Below, in pieces: positions 5,940 through 7,651 of a DNA stretch of 7,651 nt. The DNA is from Thalassospiraceae bacterium (GTDB lineage Bacteria; Pseudomonadota; Alphaproteobacteria; Rhodospirillales; Magnetovibrionaceae). The notes beneath the pieces were generated by a model that worked only from the letters and a program-made list of their open reading frames with translations, ran no database searches and was not told where the DNA came from. The stretch covers positions 1 to 7,651 of the forward strand of contig DAOWFB010000130.1 of assembly GCA_030638205.1 (NCBI GenBank), written 5' to 3'. The stretch's first letter is position 1. Each line of letters starts with the position of its first letter. Position numbers and translations under genes: made by a program.

Positions 5940-7015
5940 GGCGGCACACCCAGATCGGCACTGGAAATAGCAATAACCTTGAACAATGTTCCCATTTGCT
6001 CAGCCCCAACCAAACGGGCGTGGGCGCCTTCAATTTCTTCTATCTGTTCTTTGGCAGCACCTAGCATCAAGCTATCGGCACGTTGCCTAAGACCAAGCCG
6101 GGATAAAAACGCACCTTGGGGAACCGGGCCAAATATATTAACCCCCACATCTTCTGCCACATGGGCCAATAATGAAAAATCAACGTGTGCCGTGATGTCG
6201 GCTTCGCCCGGTGATAACAGCGGATCAAAATATGAATGGTTTTTTAACGCCTGCAAGGTATCGCCGATGCCGCGCTCAATATGGCCGTAATCAATTATCA
6301 ATGCCGCACCGCCGAATTTTTTTATTCTTGTCGCGATGGAGCGCATTATTTTTTCACCCACCGGGCAATGTTCAAATATTGCGCCGGGCGGGGCAATGCG
6401 TAAATCAGATGGAATTGGGCTTTCGTCATCAAGCTTTTTACCAAGCGTATATTTAAACGCACCCGCGTTACTGTCCCAATCAATGGTGCGCGCGTGCCAG
6501 GCACTATCAGATTTTTCATATTGGTCTATGGGCAGGGCATCAAAAAATTCGTTGGCGATTATAATTAATGGGCCTTCGTCAACATCGTCAAAATTATCAC
6601 GCCACGCCGGCATCCGCATATCCGGCGACAGTAAAGTTTTTTTCTGCATTTCACGCAGCGCGGGGCTGGTTTCTACCAAATAGATACGAACTGCTTCTTC
6701 GAATTCTTCCAGTGCAGCCGCGGCCCGGGTGCAATCAGCCATTAAGGTTCCGCGCCCGGGGCCAAGTTCCACAAGATTTATTTTTTTTGGGGATCCCATG
6801 CCTTGCCAAACTACCGCTGCCCAAATGCCGATTAGTTCGCCAAACATTTGGCTTATTTCAGGCGCGGTTATGAAATCGCCATCTTGGCCAAAGGGGTCTT
6901 GTTTCATGTAATAACCAAATTGAGGATGGGCTAGCGCCAGTTCCATATAACGCGAAACGGTTATGGGGCCAGCACCTGAAATTTCTTTTTTAATAATTTC
7001 TAAAAGATCAGACAT
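5927..7015 (-). CDS. SAM-dependent methyltransferase, MidA/NDUFAF7 family (COG1565)
   Basis: Class I methyltransferase of the Methyltransf_28 family. Its mitochondrial relative NDUFAF7 dimethylates an arginine of the 49-kDa complex I subunit (NuoD in bacteria) during assembly, so the likely role here is complex I maturation; the target is an inference. The 362-residue length is normal. Motifs: family signature GDFITAPEISQMFGE (46-60), SAM-binding LVELGPGRGTLMAD (81-94), acidic end of the next strand YLVETSP (112-118), ANEFFDALPIDQYE (154-167), IIDYGH (240-245), DITAHVDFSLL (273-283), QGAFLSRLGL (300-309) and MGTLFKV (341-347). The ATG lies 2 nt after the lgt stop with CAGG 7 nt upstream. An eight-base A run on the coding strand (6781-6788) lies just before the SAM motif, but the frame is intact. 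Confidence 0.93.
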   Translation of the reverse strand: MSDLLEIIKKEISGAGPITVSRYMELALAHPQFGYYMKQDPFGQDGDFITAPEISQMFGELIGIWAAVVWQGMGSPKKINLVELGPGRGTLMADCTRAAAALEEFEEAVRIYLVETSPALREMQKKTLLSPDMRMPAWRDNFDDVDEGPLIIIANEFFDALPIDQYEKSDSAWHARTIDWDSNAGAFKYTLGKKLDDESPIPSDLRIAPPGAIFEHCPVGEKIMRSIATRIKKFGGAALIIDYGHIERGIGDTLQALKNHSYFDPLLSPGEADITAHVDFSLLAHVAEDVGVNIFGPVPQGAFLSRLGLRQRADSLMLGAAKEQIEEIEGAHARLVGAEQMGTLFKVIAISSADLGVPPWAE

Positions 7016-7017
7016 TT

Positions 7018-7651
7018 TTATGCCTGTTTATTTTTTAACGCACGATAAATAAGCCAAAAACCGCCTATCCACATTGGCGCTGAAAGCCATTGCCCCATGG
7101 TCGTGCCGCCCAGCAAAAAACCCAGATGGGCATCTGGCTCGCGAAAAAGCTCGGCAATGGAGCGTGCGACACCGTAACCAATTAGAAATACACCGGCCAA
7201 AAGCCCGGGCTTGGTTCTTATATTTTCAGAACGAAATAAAACATGAAGAATTATTAGCAATACTAACCCTTCAAGGGCTGCCTCATAAAGTTGGCTTGGG
7301 TGTCTGGGTATGTTTCCGGCACCGGGGAAAACCATCCCCCATGAAACTTCCGTGGGGCGGCCATATAATTCTGCATTTATAAAATTCGCAATGCGCCCAA
7401 ATAACAATCCAATAGGTGCGGCCACGCAAACCATGTCGAAAAACCGTAAAAGTTCAATTTTGCGGGCCCGGCAAAACCATGCGCTGGCCGCCAACACCCC
7501 AAGCACACCGCCATGAAACGACATTCCGCCTTGCCATACTTTTAATATTTGCGACGGATTGGCCATGTAATAATCAAGATTATAAAAAAGCACATAACCA
7601 ATGCGCCCACCCAAAATCACGGCAAAAATTGCCCAAACCAAAAAATCATCA
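7018..7651 (-). CDS. lgt: Prolipoprotein diacylglyceryl transferase, 3' part (start beyond the window)
   Basis: Polytopic inner-membrane enzyme that transfers diacylglycerol from phosphatidylglycerol to the lipobox cysteine of prolipoproteins, the first step of lipoprotein maturation. The frame is open to the right edge (first full codon at 7650), leaving 210 residues. Compared with E. coli Lgt, His46 of this fragment (in MSFHGG) and Arg86 (in GRIANFINAELYGRPT) have the same spacing as H103 and R143, so about 57 N-terminal residues are missing. Further motifs are GGRIGYVLFYN (14-24), PRHPSQLYEA (115-124), the conserved FREPD (169-173) and MGQWLS near the end. Several hydrophobic membrane segments are evident. 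A TTG at 7641 is an internal Leu codon, not the start. It leads the tightly spaced block ending with the lipoprotein. Confidence 0.96.
   Translation of the reverse strand, partial: DDFLVWAIFAVILGGRIGYVLFYNLDYYMANPSQILKVWQGGMSFHGGVLGVLAASAWFCRARKIELLRFFDMVCVAAPIGLLFGRIANFINAELYGRPTEVSWGMVFPGAGNIPRHPSQLYEAALEGLVLLIILHVLFRSENIRTKPGLLAGVFLIGYGVARSIAELFREPDAHLGFLLGGTTMGQWLSAPMWIGGFWLIYRALKNKQA

Noticed and set aside
6781..6788. Eight-base A run on the coding strand of the methyltransferase as a frameshift site
   Set aside because: The frame is intact through the SAM motif that follows, and nothing suggests a useful product in the shifted frame.
7639..7641. TTG as the start of lgt
   Set aside because: The frame continues upstream to the window edge with typical Lgt sequence, and spacing to the E. 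coli catalytic residues shows about 57 residues lie beyond the edge.

Overview
The window is a gene-dense stretch of bacterial chromosome, and every supported gene is on the minus strand. In transcription order (high to low coordinates) it reads lgt (cut by the right edge), a MidA/NDUFAF7-type methyltransferase, pgeF, an unrecognised lipoprotein, prs, rplY (long CTC/TL5 form), pth, ychF and mtnP (cut by the left edge). The proteins and their order (lgt, methyltransferase, pgeF, then prs, rplY, pth, ychF) look alphaproteobacterial, in the Rhodospirillales or a neighbouring order. The moderate GC content and AT-rich third positions would fit a marine or otherwise non-GC-rich member. This placement is an inference from gene content and protein style, not from a marker search.

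Region 1 (about 4081-7651) is an envelope-oriented block packed like one transcript. lgt and the methyltransferase are 2 nt apart, the methyltransferase and pgeF overlap by 13 nt, and pgeF and the lipoprotein overlap by 4 nt (ATGA). Lgt puts the diacylglycerol on lipoprotein cysteines, so the lipoprotein three genes downstream is a likely substrate of it. PgeF edits peptidoglycan precursors. The methyltransferase family assists respiratory complex I.

Region 2 (3899-4080) is a 182-nt gap before prs. It holds a perfect 14-bp palindrome in a potential terminator or attenuator hairpin, and a weak promoter candidate. It is the main transcriptional boundary in the window.

Region 3 (1-3898) is a housekeeping block: PRPP synthesis (prs), 5S rRNA-binding protein L25 (rplY), peptidyl-tRNA hydrolase (pth), the ribosome-associated ATPase YchF, and methylthioadenosine phosphorylase (mtnP). 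prs and rplY are separated by 101 nt rich in GC inverted repeats. rplY and pth are 42 nt apart, pth and ychF share one base (TGATG), and ychF and mtnP are 41 nt apart. The middle genes form a translation module. Prs and MtnP touch purine, PRPP and methionine salvage.

The most notable item is the lipoprotein at 4081-5169. Its periplasmic part appears to be two diverged copies of one domain, with a pattern resembling TolB-N/LpoB/CsgG-type folds. I see no mobile element, CRISPR array, RNA gene or defence system. The only stretch of coding interest outside the listed genes is the two structured intergenic regions.
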